Below, piece by piece: positions 16,336 through 25,318 of a DNA stretch of 64,000 nucleotides. Both the position numbers and the translations under genes were made by a program. This stretch comes from Saccharophagus degradans 2-40 (GTDB lineage Bacteria > Pseudomonadota > Gammaproteobacteria > Pseudomonadales > Cellvibrionaceae). The stretch lies in NCBI RefSeq assembly GCF_000013665.1, contig NC_007912.1, positions 2,032,501 through 2,096,500 on the forward strand, written 5' to 3'. How positions within the stretch are numbered: the stretch's first letter is position 1; each line of letters begins with the position of its first letter. The notes under the pieces are model-generated. The model did no database searches. It saw only the letters and a list, made by a program, of their open reading frames with translations, and was not told the DNA's origin.

Positions 16336-17562
16336 ATGCAAAAAATTACACGTTTAGCGGCGTTAGTCGTCGCTGGCTTGTGCCTGCTAGGTACGCAGGC
16401 GCAGGCGAAAAAGTTTGAACACTTAGCCCAAACCCCGCCTATGGGGTGGAATAGCTGGAACAATTTTGGCTGTGATGTAGATGAAAAGCTCATCAAGGAA
16501 ACGGCTGATTATATGGTTTCTTCCGGCATGAAAGACGCGGGATATGAGTATGTAAACATAGACGATTGCTGGCATGGTGAGCGCGATGCTAATGGTTTTA
16601 TTCAGGCAGACCCCGAGCGGTTTCCTTCCGGTATTAAAGCGCTTGCCGACTATGTTCATTCGAAGGGGCTGAAGTTTGGTATTTATTCTGACGCGGGTTG
16701 GACCACCTGCGGCGGTAAACCGGGCAGTCGTGGGTACGAGTTTCAAGATGCACAAATGTATGCGAAATGGGGCGTGGATTATCTTAAATACGATTGGTGC
16801 GCTACAGATGGCTTAAAGGCCGAAGGCGCATATCAAACAATGCGTGAAGCCATTCATAAAGCCGGTAGACCAATGGTATTTAGCATTTGCGAGTGGGGCG
16901 ACAACCAGCCTTGGGAGTGGGCCAAACCTATTGGGCATCTATGGCGTACCACGGGTGATATCTACAACTGTTTCGATTGCGAATATGACCACGGTACTTG
17001 GTCTTCCTGGGGTGTATTGCAAATTTTGGATATGCAAGACGACCTAAGGCAGTACGCTGGGCCAGGCCATTGGAACGACCCCGATATGATGGAGGTGGGC
17101 AATGGCATGACTGAAGCTGAAGACCGTTCGCATTTTTCAATGTGGGCTATGTTGGCAGCGCCCCTTATTGCTGGTAACGATATACGCAATATGTCGGAAG
17201 CTACCAGAAAAATTCTCACCAATAAGGCCGTGATAGCAGTCGATCAGGACGAGCTAGGCGTACAGGGCTTTAAATATTCCAGTAAAAATGGCGTAGAGGT
17301 TTGGTTTAAACCGTTGGCGAATGATGAGTGGGCAATGGCTGTACTCAACCGAAATAAAGGTGAAGTTAAATTCGAGTTTAAGTGGCGTAATGAAGTGGTT
17401 AAAGATGAGCTGACGCATCGCACTATTACGTTCAACGAGCAAAAATTTGACTGGCAAGATTTGTGGAATAAATCCAACAAGGGCCATACCAAAAAATTCC
17501 TAAAAACAAAAATAGCTGGGCACGATACGCTGATGTTTAGGCTAACGCCGGCTAAAAACTAG
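16336..17562 (+). CDS. Secreted alpha-galactosidase, glycoside hydrolase family 27
   Basis: A signal peptide (MQKITRLAALVVAGLCLLGTQAQA) gives export. The (beta/alpha)8 barrel opens with TPPMGWNSWNNFGC; the nucleophile is D153 in YLKYDWC and the acid/base is D208 in WRTTGDI. HWNDPDMMEVGN and the C-terminal beta domain (about 305-405) are also present. It should release terminal alpha-1,6-galactose from melibiose, raffinose-type oligosaccharides or galactomannan. The 408-residue length is usual for single-domain GH27; there is no carbohydrate-binding module or linker. GAGAGATATT precedes the ATG. Confidence 0.95.
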   Translation: MQKITRLAALVVAGLCLLGTQAQAKKFEHLAQTPPMGWNSWNNFGCDVDEKLIKETADYMVSSGMKDAGYEYVNIDDCWHGERDANGFIQADPERFPSGIKALADYVHSKGLKFGIYSDAGWTTCGGKPGSRGYEFQDAQMYAKWGVDYLKYDWCATDGLKAEGAYQTMREAIHKAGRPMVFSICEWGDNQPWEWAKPIGHLWRTTGDIYNCFDCEYDHGTWSSWGVLQILDMQDDLRQYAGPGHWNDPDMMEVGNGMTEAEDRSHFSMWAMLAAPLIAGNDIRNMSEATRKILTNKAVIAVDQDELGVQGFKYSSKNGVEVWFKPLANDEWAMAVLNRNKGEVKFEFKWRNEVVKDELTHRTITFNEQKFDWQDLWNKSNKGHTKKFLKTKIAGHDTLMFRLTPAKN

Positions 17563-17578
17563 TAGGCTGATTGTAAAA

Positions 17579-17606
17579 AATAAACCCGCATTACAGCGGG
17601 TTTATT
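17579..17606. terminator. Bidirectional terminator between GH27 gene and ppnP
   Basis: AATAAACCCGC pairs perfectly with GCGGGTTTATT around loop ATTACA, preceded by an A-run. It lies between two convergent genes and should end both transcripts. Confidence 0.8.
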
Positions 17607-17628
17607 GGATCGCAAACCTAGCAAGAAA

Positions 17629-17913
17629 CTAGCGTATGTATTTACAAAGGTAAGCAGTTTCTACCGGTACTTTTAAGTTAAAAGATTGGTTCGCCTCTAC
17701 TTCAAAGGTTTGGCCATCAATAAATGTTTGCCATTCTTCTTGATTTGGCAGTTGTACAATTAATTCGCCACTGACAACGGTCATAATTTCTTTGCAGTCT
17801 GTACCAAAGGTGTATTCGCCTTTAGCCATAACGCCAACGGTAGCGGGTAGAGTGGCAGTTTGAAAGGCGATAGATTTAACTGTACCGTCAAAGTAAGTAT
17901 TGACTTCTAACAT
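17629..17913 (-). CDS. ppnP: Pyrimidine/purine nucleoside phosphorylase
   Basis: This 94-residue cupin matches PpnP (formerly YaiE/DUF1255) over its full length: [44 protein letters not shown] and [15 protein letters not shown]. The enzyme phosphorolyses a broad range of nucleosides to bases and ribose 1-phosphate. It is cytosolic, about the usual 94 residues, and is a single gene ending at a shared terminator. GGAGACACC upstream of its ATG gives a good RBS. Confidence 0.93.
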   Translation of the reverse strand: MLEVNTYFDGTVKSIAFQTATLPATVGVMAKGEYTFGTDCKEIMTVVSGELIVQLPNQEEWQTFIDGQTFEVEANQSFNLKVPVETAYLCKYIR

Positions 17914-17954
17914 GGTGTCTCCAGATGGTGTTGGAATATAAAGGGGTTCTTTAG

Positions 17955-18659
17955 TTACTCGTCATCAAATAGCGCGCTTTTTTCGGCGCTACTAACGTGC
18001 GACGGATCTTTTTCTGAGGAAAAGGTGCGTGTTGCAACTCTATTTCGGCCAAGATGCTTCGCATCATAAAGGAGTTGGTCAACCCGCTCAATAAATTGCA
18101 CTGCGGTTTCTTTACTTTGTGCTGTGTAGGTATCTACGCCAATGCTTGCTGTAATGGGGATGGTGCTGCCGCCGTGGTTTACTGTGCAATTTTCAATCGC
18201 TTGTCTTAGCCTCTCCGCGACTTGCGAGGCAACTAATTGATAGGTGCTAGGGAAGATGACGGCAATTTCTTCACCGCCATAGCGGCAGGCGATATCCAGT
18301 TTGCGAATAGTGTTGCCAATTGCTTTGGCGACAGCCTTAAGCACTTCATCACCCGCTATATGGCCGTGGGTGTCGTTAACTACTTTAAAGTGGTCTAGGT
18401 CTATAAGCGCTAATGATGTTGGCTGGCGGCTGCGCTGGGTGCGCTCTAACTCTTGCGCTATGCTTTCGTTGAAATGCTTGCGGTTGTAGAGGCCGGTTAA
18501 GGAATCGGTGTTTACCTGCTCGGTAAGCTCAGCAATGCGCGATTCAAGTTGTTGTATATGGTTGTATATAGGGCAGTCATGCTCGCCGAGAGGGCAACTC
18601 TCTGGCGAGGCGGAGGTATCTGTGGGTGAAAGATTGTTGGCTTGTGAGGAGTCGCCCAT
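17955..18659 (-). CDS. Diguanylate cyclase (GGDEF domain)
   Basis: The product has 234 residues and no membrane segment. An N-terminal Cys-containing stretch ([27 protein letters not shown]) forms a short coiled coil, possibly metal-binding. The GGDEF domain (about 50-210) carries [26 protein letters not shown] and RYGGEEI in the active loop, with an intact inhibitory site RKLD five residues before it. It should make c-di-GMP with product inhibition. It starts 42 bases after the nspC stop on the same strand, so it may be transcribed with the norspermidine genes. Confidence 0.93.
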   Translation of the reverse strand: MGDSSQANNLSPTDTSASPESCPLGEHDCPIYNHIQQLESRIAELTEQVNTDSLTGLYNRKHFNESIAQELERTQRSRQPTSLALIDLDHFKVVNDTHGHIAGDEVLKAVAKAIGNTIRKLDIACRYGGEEIAVIFPSTYQLVASQVAERLRQAIENCTVNHGGSTIPITASIGVDTYTAQSKETAVQFIERVDQLLYDAKHLGRNRVATRTFSSEKDPSHVSSAEKSALFDDE

Positions 18660-18701
18660 GACGAGTATTGTGTTTCCAAATTGCCCTAAGTGTTTATTAG
18701 T

Positions 18702-19865
18702 TTAGGACAAACGTTGTTTAAAATCCTCATAGCCGAAGTTTTTAATCACTTCCAGCTCGTCGGTGGTCGAATCCCACACACAAATAGATGGCAGGTTGAT
18801 GCCGTTGAAGGTGGTGTTTTTTACCATGGTGTATATAGCCATGTCTTCAAAGGTCATTCGGTCGCCAATTTGCAGCGGGTTACTAAAGCTGTAGTCGCCA
18901 ATTACATCGCCTGCTAAGCAGCTAGGGCCACCCAACCGGTAGGTGTGATTGCGCTCGCCGGGTTCACCTGCACCGGTAATGCGTGGGCGGTAGGGCATTT
19001 CAATCACATCGGGCATATGGCAAGTGGCAGAGGCATCCAAAATGGCTATGTCCATACCGTTATTAAGCGTGTCTAGTACTTCGCTTACAAATACACCCGC
19101 GTTAAGCGCAATAGCTTCGCCGGGCTCTAGGTACACTTGCACGTCGTATTTGGTTTGGAATGCATTTAGGCGCTCAATTAGAGCATCTACTTGGTAGTCT
19201 GCACGGGTAATATGATGGCCACCACCAAAATTCACCCATTTTAGTGAGGGTAATATATCGCCAAACTTTTCTTCCACGGCGTCGAGTGTGCGTGCCAAAG
19301 GCGCGAAATCTTGCTCGCACAAGGTGTGGAAGTGCAAGCCACTTATGCCGTGAAGATCTTTGTTGGCGAATTGTTTGATAGGTATACCCATACGTGAACA
19401 AGGCGCGCACGGGTCATACATGGGGGTTTCACCTTCGGAATGTTCTGGGTTTATGCGCAGGCCAAACTCTAGGTGAGGGCGATCTTGCTGTGCGGCTAGG
19501 CAGCGCGCTTTGTATGTTTCCCATTGGTTAAATGAGTTAAATACAAGGTGGTCGCTTACCGCCAAAATTTCTTCAAATTCCTGCGGGCGAAATGCTGCGG
19601 AGTATGTATGCACTTCTTTGCCAAATTCTTCGCGGCCGAGTTTTGCTTCGTTTAAGCCGCTGGCGCACACACCATTTAAATATTTCATTACTAACGGGGC
19701 GAGCGAAAACATAGAAAATGCTTTTAAAGCGAGCAGCACTTTGGCGCCGCTTTGCTGCTGCACGTAATCGAGAATGCGCAGGTTTTGCTCTAACTTGGCT
19801 TTATCAACAACGTAGCACGGGCTGGGTACCCGTGTTACGTCTAAAGTGAATTTTGCTTGTGTCAT
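18702..19865 (-). CDS. nspC: Carboxynorspermidine decarboxylase
   Basis: The 387-residue product is a fold-III PLP decarboxylase: VLLALKAFSMFS holds the PLP-lysine, HFHTLCEQ and VNFGGGHHITR line the site, and LEPGEAIALNAG is typical. CVWDSTTDELEVIKNFGYEDFKQR is near the end. It removes CO2 from carboxynorspermidine or carboxyspermidine. Its ATG overlaps the stop of the synthase gene by one base (TAATG), the usual pair order. Together they form the aspartate-semialdehyde route to norspermidine/spermidine that replaces S-adenosylmethionine decarboxylase. Confidence 0.95.
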   Translation of the reverse strand: MTQAKFTLDVTRVPSPCYVVDKAKLEQNLRILDYVQQQSGAKVLLALKAFSMFSLAPLVMKYLNGVCASGLNEAKLGREEFGKEVHTYSAAFRPQEFEEILAVSDHLVFNSFNQWETYKARCLAAQQDRPHLEFGLRINPEHSEGETPMYDPCAPCSRMGIPIKQFANKDLHGISGLHFHTLCEQDFAPLARTLDAVEEKFGDILPSLKWVNFGGGHHITRADYQVDALIERLNAFQTKYDVQVYLEPGEAIALNAGVFVSEVLDTLNNGMDIAILDASATCHMPDVIEMPYRPRITGAGEPGERNHTYRLGGPSCLAGDVIGDYSFSNPLQIGDRMTFEDMAIYTMVKNTTFNGINLPSICVWDSTTDELEVIKNFGYEDFKQRLS

Positions 19866-21064
19866 TAAGAGATAAGACCTGTGCTGTCTAGCTCAACAAC
19901 TTGCCAAGGCAAGCCATATTGGTTCAAATCATCCATAAATGGGTCTGGGTCGAACTGCTCCATATTCCAAACGCCTGGGCGCTTCCATTTGTTTTCAAGA
20001 ATCATTTTGGCCCCAATCATTGCTGGTACACCAGTGGTGTAAGAGATGGCTTGTGATTGAACCTCTGCGTAGCATTCTTCGTGATCGCAAATGTTGTATA
20101 TGTAGTAAATTTTTTCTTGGCCGTCTTTTATGCCTTTGGCTACACAACCAATGCAGGTTTTGCCTTTAGTTAATGGGCCCAAGCTGCCTGGGTCGGGCAG
20201 TACGGATTTTAAAAACTGCAATGGAATAACTTCTGTGCCGTTGTAGTCCACAGGGTCGATGCGGGTCATGCCCACGTTTTGCAGTACTTCTAAGTGCTTC
20301 AGGTAGTTATCGGAGAAGGTCATCCAAAAACGAGCACGTTTAATTTCTGGGAAGTGTTTGGTGATTGATTCCAACTCTTCGTGGTACATCAAATAAATAT
20401 TTTTGGGGCCAATACCAGCAGGGAAGTCGTAGCTTTGATTTACCGTTAGCGGGGGCGTTTCACACCACTCGCCGTTTTTCCAGTAGCGACCTTTCGCAGT
20501 AACTTCACGAATATTGATTTCTGGGTTGAAGTTAGTGGCAAACGGTTGACCGTGATCACCTGCGTTGCAGTCGATAATATCCAGCTCGTGAATTTCGTCG
20601 AGGTAGTGCTTGCGTAAATAGGCGGTGTATACGTTAGTTACACCAGGGTCAAAGCCGCTGCCTAATAACGCTGTTAAGCCTGCCTTTTCAAATTTCTCTT
20701 GGTATGCCCACTGCCAGCTGTATTCAAATTTGGCTTCTTCTGGCGGCTCGTAGTTAGCTGTATCCAAGTAATCTATGCCAGCGTTTAAGCATGCATCCAT
20801 AATGTGTAGGTCTTGGTAGGGCAGGGCTACGTTAACTACTAGGTCTGGCTTTTCTGCTTTTAAAAGTGCAGTTAATTCTTCTACGTTATCGGCATCAACT
20901 TGGGCTGTTTTAATCGGGCGCGAAAGTTGCGCGGCAATAGCCTTACATTTTGATTCGGTACGGCTAGCTAAAACAATTTCGTCAAATACTTCTGCTAGCT
21001 GGGCACATTTGTGCACAACCACACCACCTACGCCACCGGCGCCAATAATTAATACTTTACTCAT
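19865..21064 (-). CDS. Carboxynorspermidine synthase (saccharopine dehydrogenase family)
   Basis: The product has 399 residues. The N-terminal Rossmann motif is VLIIGAGGVGGVVVHKCAQ for NADPH, and the family block ASRTESKCKAIAAQL follows. ALLGSGFDPGVTNVYTAY and the long C-terminal substrate domain match the carboxynorspermidine dehydrogenase branch rather than lysine-pathway enzymes. It reductively condenses L-aspartate beta-semialdehyde with diaminopropane or putrescine. It lies between speA (57-base gap) and nspC (overlap), supporting a polyamine operon. Confidence 0.93.
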   Translation of the reverse strand: MSKVLIIGAGGVGGVVVHKCAQLAEVFDEIVLASRTESKCKAIAAQLSRPIKTAQVDADNVEELTALLKAEKPDLVVNVALPYQDLHIMDACLNAGIDYLDTANYEPPEEAKFEYSWQWAYQEKFEKAGLTALLGSGFDPGVTNVYTAYLRKHYLDEIHELDIIDCNAGDHGQPFATNFNPEINIREVTAKGRYWKNGEWCETPPLTVNQSYDFPAGIGPKNIYLMYHEELESITKHFPEIKRARFWMTFSDNYLKHLEVLQNVGMTRIDPVDYNGTEVIPLQFLKSVLPDPGSLGPLTKGKTCIGCVAKGIKDGQEKIYYIYNICDHEECYAEVQSQAISYTTGVPAMIGAKMILENKWKRPGVWNMEQFDPDPFMDDLNQYGLPWQVVELDSTGLIS

Positions 21065-21121
21065 AATTGGACTCCAAAAAATAATTTCCCTAACGGGGAT
21101 GCATTCGTTTAAGAGAAAGAC

Positions 21122-23056
21122 TTAGTCTTTTTCGTAGTAGGTGTAACCCATCATGCTATCTGAAAAAGTTTTCATTATGGATTGGCGTTCGGCGCCTGTA
21201 ATGAAGCCTTGGCGAACAGAGCGCTCTGCAATTTTGCGGAACCGCTCGCGTAAGTTTTGCGGTTGGTACTCAACGTAGGTGAGTACGTCGGCAATGCTAT
21301 CGCCTTCAATTTCGTCGGAAAAATCGTAGCTGCCATCTTTTTGAACGCGCACGCTAACCACGTTGGTATCGCCAAACAAATTGTGTAAGTCGCCCAGCGT
21401 TTCTTGATAGGCGCCTACTAAAAACACGCCTATATAATATTCTTCGTTTGCTTTTAAATCGTGCAGCGGCAAAGTTTTGCGGGTTTCGTGCATATTGCTA
21501 AAGCGGTCTATCTTGCCGTCGCAGTCGCAGGTTATATCGGCAATCATCGCGTTGCGATCGGGGAACTCGTTTAAGCGATGAATAGGGCTGATTGGGAAAA
21601 TTTGATCAATAGCCCAAATATCTGGCAGCGACTGGAACAAACTGAAGTTGCAGTAGTAAATATCAGATAGCTGCTCTTTTAACTTTTCTATTTCATGCAT
21701 GGTGCGCGGGGCATCATCGGCAAGTGCCACCAAGCGGTGCATGGTTTGTAGAAATAGGTTTTCTGCAAGTGAGCGAGAGCGCAAAGATATTTGACCGCGT
21801 TTAAATAGCTCTCTTATCTCGTCGCGATAGTAAACGGTATCGTTATAGCACTCTTGAATATTACGCAGCGATACAGAATCTAGCGACTCTTTTAAGTTGT
21901 GTATAAGCTCGTGCTCGTCTTCTTGTACTTCATCTACAGGTGAGGCCGGCTCAAACTTAGCGACATCCAATACGTTGAATACAAGTACAGATGAATAGGC
22001 GATAGTTGCCCGGCCAGATTCGGTAATAATTGTAGGGTGCTCTACACCTTGCGGGTCTAGGGTAGAAATAATGACATCCACTATATCTGTGCAGTATTCA
22101 TCTAGGGTGTAGTTTTTAGAGTGAATATAGTTAGATTTGGAGCCGTCGTAATCCACCGCTAAGCCACCACCTAAATCTAGGTAGCCCATAGCCGCGCCTT
22201 CTTTAACTAGCTCGTTGTAAACGTGACAGGCTTCAAGCACGCCAGAGCGAATGTCGCGAATATTTGGAATTTGCGAGCCCAGGTGGTAGTGCAGCAGCTT
22301 AAGGCAGTCGAGCATGCCTTCGGCTTTGAGGGTATCTACCATTTCAATAAGTTGGGCAATAGATAGGCCAAAAATAGACCGATCACCACTGGTGGCGTTC
22401 CAGTGTCCACCAACCATAGAGGCTAATTTAACGCGCACGCCAATCATAGGCTTAATGCCCAGCTTGCGGCTGCGTTCAATAATAATAGGTAGCTCAGACG
22501 GCGTTTCGATTACAAAGAAGCACTTATAGCCCATTTTGCAGGCCTGTAGGCCTAAATCGATGAACTCGGCATCTTTATAGCCATTGCACACAATACAAGC
22601 GTCTTGGCTTTCTAGGTGGGCTAGCGCAATGATGAGCTCGGGTTTAGAGCCCGCCTCAAGGCCGTGACCATATTTAGCGCCCACTTCGGCGATTTCTTCA
22701 ATAACGTGGCACTGCTGATTCACCTTAATAGGGAACACGCCACGGTATTGGCCTTGGTAGTTGCTGGCTTTGATTGCGGTAGTAAAAGCGTTGTTTAAGC
22801 GGCCTATTTGTTCTTCTAGTAAATCTTCAAAGCGTATTAAAACGGGCACATCCATGCCCCGATCCTTAATGTCGGAAACCACGTTTAACAATGGAAGTTC
22901 GATGGTTTTGCCGTCAATATTGGGGGTTACAATCACTTTGCCGTCTTCAGACACAGAAAAGTAGCCTACACCCCAGTCATTCACGCCATACAACTCAGTT
23001 GAATCGGCGATAGACCAACCTTTTTTAAACGGTATTTTCAATGCTTTGAATCTCAC
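21122..23056 (-). CDS. speA: Biosynthetic arginine decarboxylase
   Basis: The 644-residue product matches SpeA, a PLP enzyme converting arginine to agmatine. GVFPIKVNQQCHV carries the PLP lysine; YLDLGGGLAVDYDG and TITESGRA bind the phosphate and substrate. CDCDGKIDRF near residue 520 is the conserved partner-subunit Cys region. It heads the minus-strand polyamine cluster speA, carboxynorspermidine synthase, nspC. Agmatine must still be converted to putrescine by enzymes not present in this window. Confidence 0.96.
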   Translation of the reverse strand: MRFKALKIPFKKGWSIADSTELYGVNDWGVGYFSVSEDGKVIVTPNIDGKTIELPLLNVVSDIKDRGMDVPVLIRFEDLLEEQIGRLNNAFTTAIKASNYQGQYRGVFPIKVNQQCHVIEEIAEVGAKYGHGLEAGSKPELIIALAHLESQDACIVCNGYKDAEFIDLGLQACKMGYKCFFVIETPSELPIIIERSRKLGIKPMIGVRVKLASMVGGHWNATSGDRSIFGLSIAQLIEMVDTLKAEGMLDCLKLLHYHLGSQIPNIRDIRSGVLEACHVYNELVKEGAAMGYLDLGGGLAVDYDGSKSNYIHSKNYTLDEYCTDIVDVIISTLDPQGVEHPTIITESGRATIAYSSVLVFNVLDVAKFEPASPVDEVQEDEHELIHNLKESLDSVSLRNIQECYNDTVYYRDEIRELFKRGQISLRSRSLAENLFLQTMHRLVALADDAPRTMHEIEKLKEQLSDIYYCNFSLFQSLPDIWAIDQIFPISPIHRLNEFPDRNAMIADITCDCDGKIDRFSNMHETRKTLPLHDLKANEEYYIGVFLVGAYQETLGDLHNLFGDTNVVSVRVQKDGSYDFSDEIEGDSIADVLTYVEYQPQNLRERFRKIAERSVRQGFITGAERQSIMKTFSDSMMGYTYYEKD

Positions 23057-23227
23057 AAATAGGCGGCAGCGCTAGGCTAGCCTTAGGTTTACGAAAAGGC
23101 GGCACTATCGCAGATTTAAGGGGGTATTTCTATCCCTTTAGGGGGAATAAGGGTAAGAAAATCGAGCGGATTGGTAATGTAAAGCAGGGGGAGAGCGAAG
23201 CTGGGAGAAACCCAGCCTCGCTTAAAC

Positions 23228-23545
23228 TTAATGTCTTGTTGGGCGGCGTTTGCTGTTGTCTTCTTTGATTTTTCGTTCAGCAGCGGCAAAAGCGTCTCTT
23301 ACGGCAATATGCACGTTAGGGGCATCTTGGCTCACAGTGAGCGGATGGCCTTTCAAGCCAATTTCAATAGAGGCTCGGTAGAGTTTGCCTTTGTGCTTCT
23401 GGTTGTGGGGGCTGTCTAACACAACCTTGCTGTGAATTATGGAGTCTGAATAGCGGTGCAGCTTCTCCATTTTCTTATAGATAACATCATTCAGTGCAGG
23501 TGAGGTGTCTAAATCGCGGTAAACCACGTCTGCATTTGGCTTCAT
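23228..23545 (-). CDS. HPF/RaiA family ribosome hibernation factor
   Basis: The start at 23545 (MKPNADVVYRD) is preferred because GGAGG sits 6 bases upstream; a TTG six codons earlier would contain that site. The 105-residue product has the beta-alpha-beta fold blocks ALNDVIYKKMEKLHRY, IIHSKVVLDSPH, YRASIEIGLKGHPLTV and AVRDAFAAAERKIKED, and a basic tail KRRPTRH. Such proteins bind the 30S decoding channel and idle ribosomes under stress. It is short-type (no dimerising C-terminal domain). It is not next to rpoN, unlike canonical hpf. Confidence 0.85.
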   Translation of the reverse strand: MKPNADVVYRDLDTSPALNDVIYKKMEKLHRYSDSIIHSKVVLDSPHNQKHKGKLYRASIEIGLKGHPLTVSQDAPNVHIAVRDAFAAAERKIKEDNSKRRPTRH

Positions 23546-23953
23546 AAGTGAACCTCCGTTCAAATGATATTCAATACAAGCTTTGTCCGTGGGCTAGCTG
23601 TGAAGGGGAGCGGAGAGGCTGTAATGCGGTAGACGCTGCTAAAACGAGGCGAGCGTGTAGCCAAACCTTAATTGCTTTGCAGTACAGGCAATAAATGCCG
23701 GATCAAAGCAACTCCTCCTACAATGCGCATAGCGTTGTAGAGCAAAGATAAAGGTGGGCCCACCACTACATATTGAACGTTACAGCAGATAATTCAAGAA
23801 CTTTTTAAGTATAAAAGCAGCTTTCTATATGCTTCAAAATGCTAACGGTTCTAGTGGATTATTTAGTGGGGGCGTTTATGAGTGTGCATTCTTAACGGAT
23901 AGCTAGCGGTTAGTTAATGTGTTTATTAAAAATAAAAAATATTTAATTAAAGG

Positions 23954-23981
23954 CTTGAAAATAAAAATTGCATCCCGACAT
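23954..23981 (+). promoter_or_regulatory. Probable sigma-32 heat-shock promoter of hsp20
   Basis: CTTGAAA (23954-23960) is followed after 13 bases by CCCGACAT (23974-23981), close to the sigma-32 pattern CTTGAAA-N11-15-CCCCATNT. It lies about 110 bases before an Hsp20 start codon, the expected target. Confidence 0.7.
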
Positions 23982-23988
23982 TAAGTTG

Positions 23989-24083
23989 TAAGCCAGCTCG
24001 ATAATGAGTGGCTTAATTTAACCCCGGCTTGATCGTACAGATAAGCCAAAACAAACATATTGCTCGGTTGAGAATATAGAGGA
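23989..24083 (+). promoter_or_regulatory. Structured 5' leader of hsp20, possible RNA thermometer
   Basis: A first hairpin pairs TAAGCCA with TGGCTTA (23989-24015). A second, at 24057-24077, pairs ATATT-CTC with GAG-AATAT around GGTT with a bulged G, leaving the RBS free. The same TTGCT (24060-24064) could instead pair with AGGA (24080-24083) of the RBS in the manner of ROSE elements, again with a bulged G. The two folds are mutually exclusive. Thermosensing is inferred, not shown. Confidence 0.45.
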
Positions 24084-24090
24084 TTTAATT

Positions 24091-24600
24091 ATGAGAGATT
24101 TCGATTTAACCCCATTGTACCGTTCTGCTATTGGCTTTGATCGCATGGCCGGCCTGCTAGATAATTTAACGCGCGCCGATCAAGCTCAGCCATCTTATCC
24201 GCCTTATAACATAGAGTTAACTGGCGAAGATCAATATCGAATTTCTATGGCTGTTGCTGGCTTTGAAGATACAGAACTTTCTATTGAAGTTAAGCAAGGC
24301 TATTTAACGGTAATGGGTAAAAAAGCTGAAGAGAAAGCAAGCCGAACCTTCTTACATCAAGGAATTGCTGCGAGAAATTTCGAGCGCCGCTTCCAATTAG
24401 CTGACTATGTGCGAGTAGTAGGTGCCAATATGGATAACGGGTTGCTACATGTAGAGCTTGTGCGAGAAATACCAGAGGCAATGAAGCCGCGCACAATTCA
24501 AATTACTTCTACAAAACGTAATAATGTTAGATCTGTCGATGGTTCACTAGGTGATAGCGTGCGCGAAGCGCGGCCACTTGATGCTACTGGCACCAACTAA
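24091..24600 (+). CDS. Hsp20/IbpA family small heat-shock protein
   Basis: The 169-residue product begins MRDFDLTPLYRSAIGFDRM, as in IbpA/IbpB. The alpha-crystallin domain (about 38-135) includes YNIELTGEDQYRISMAVAGF, LTVMGKK, GIAARNFERRFQLADYVRV and MDNGLLHVELVREIPE. The C-terminal IxI-type anchor is IQI near 143-145, followed by a 20-residue tail. It holds unfolding proteins for ClpB/DnaK. A sigma-32 promoter and structured leader precede it, and an intrinsic terminator follows. Confidence 0.95.
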   Translation: MRDFDLTPLYRSAIGFDRMAGLLDNLTRADQAQPSYPPYNIELTGEDQYRISMAVAGFEDTELSIEVKQGYLTVMGKKAEEKASRTFLHQGIAARNFERRFQLADYVRVVGANMDNGLLHVELVREIPEAMKPRTIQITSTKRNNVRSVDGSLGDSVREARPLDATGTN

Positions 24601-24620
24601 TCCTTTAATCTACTTTTTCT

Positions 24621-24645
24621 AAGGGCCGTTTTAACGGCCCTTTTT
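24621..24645 (+). terminator. Terminator of hsp20
   Basis: AAGGGCCGTT and AACGGCCC form a strong stem with a 2-4 base loop, followed by TTTTT. It lies 21 bases after the hsp20 stop. Confidence 0.9.
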
Positions 24646-24666
24646 CATTTCTAAAAGAATCTACTG

Positions 24667-25314
24667 TTGAATAACTTTACTTGCCCTTTGTGCCAAACCA
24701 CTCAAGCTACTCTGTTTTACACGGATAAACGCAGGTCGTATTACCAGTGCGGGTGCTGCCAATTAGTGTTTGTTCCCAGCCAGTATTGGTTGAGCGCTAA
24801 AAGTGAAAAACAAGAATACGATAAACATATAAATACCCCAGAAGATACTGGTTATAGAACGTTTTTAAACCGTATTTTTACGCCTGTTTTAGCTCGTTTA
24901 CCAGCTAAAGCCAAGGGGTTAGATTTCGGCTGCGGCCCAGGGCCAACCCTATCGGTTATGTTTGAAGAGCAGGGCGCGCAGGTAAGCTTGTTTGATAAAT
25001 TTTATTACCCAGATGATGCCGTGCTAGCAAAGCAGTATGACTTTGTAACTGCAACCGAGGTGTGGGAGCATCTGTCTGATCCGCGCTTAGATTTGGAATT
25101 GCTATGGCAATGCGTAAAGCCGGGTGGCGTGCTGGGCGTAATGACTAAACTTGTGCGCGATGCCGAAGCTTTTAAAGGTTGGCATTATAAAAATGATCCA
25201 ACCCACATAATCTTTTTTTCTCTCGCTACTTTGCGCTATTTGGAGAAAAAGTGGGGGGCGATATTAGAAGTAGTAGCTGCAGATTCCTTTATATTTACTA
25301 AGCCTAGTAATTAG
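24667..25314 (+). CDS. Class I SAM-dependent methyltransferase with N-terminal zinc ribbon
   Basis: The start is TTG at 24667; the next ATG would remove the zinc ribbon and most of motif I. Residues 5-31 hold four to five cysteines (CPLC...YYQCGCCQLVF), a likely zinc ribbon. Motif I is GLDFGCGPGPTLS, followed by VTATEVWEHLSDP and the KPGG loop of a Rossmann methyltransferase. At 215 residues it resembles many uncharacterised type-11/12 methyltransferases. Substrate unknown. It sits alone between the hsp20 terminator and a convergent regulator. Confidence 0.85.
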   Translation: MNNFTCPLCQTTQATLFYTDKRRSYYQCGCCQLVFVPSQYWLSAKSEKQEYDKHINTPEDTGYRTFLNRIFTPVLARLPAKAKGLDFGCGPGPTLSVMFEEQGAQVSLFDKFYYPDDAVLAKQYDFVTATEVWEHLSDPRLDLELLWQCVKPGGVLGVMTKLVRDAEAFKGWHYKNDPTHIIFFSLATLRYLEKKWGAILEVVAADSFIFTKPSN

Positions 25315-25318
25315 CTTG

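Larger units (their letters stand above)
23546..24090. other. Intergenic region between hibernation factor and hsp20 genes
   Basis: This 545-base gap holds divergent regulatory DNA and no supported gene. Visible items are an inverted repeat at 23718-23740 (CTACAA...TTGTAG), a perfect palindrome GGTGGGCCCACC at 23753-23764, an AT-rich stretch around 23930-23950, and the heat-shock promoter and leader hairpins described separately. Confidence 0.6.
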
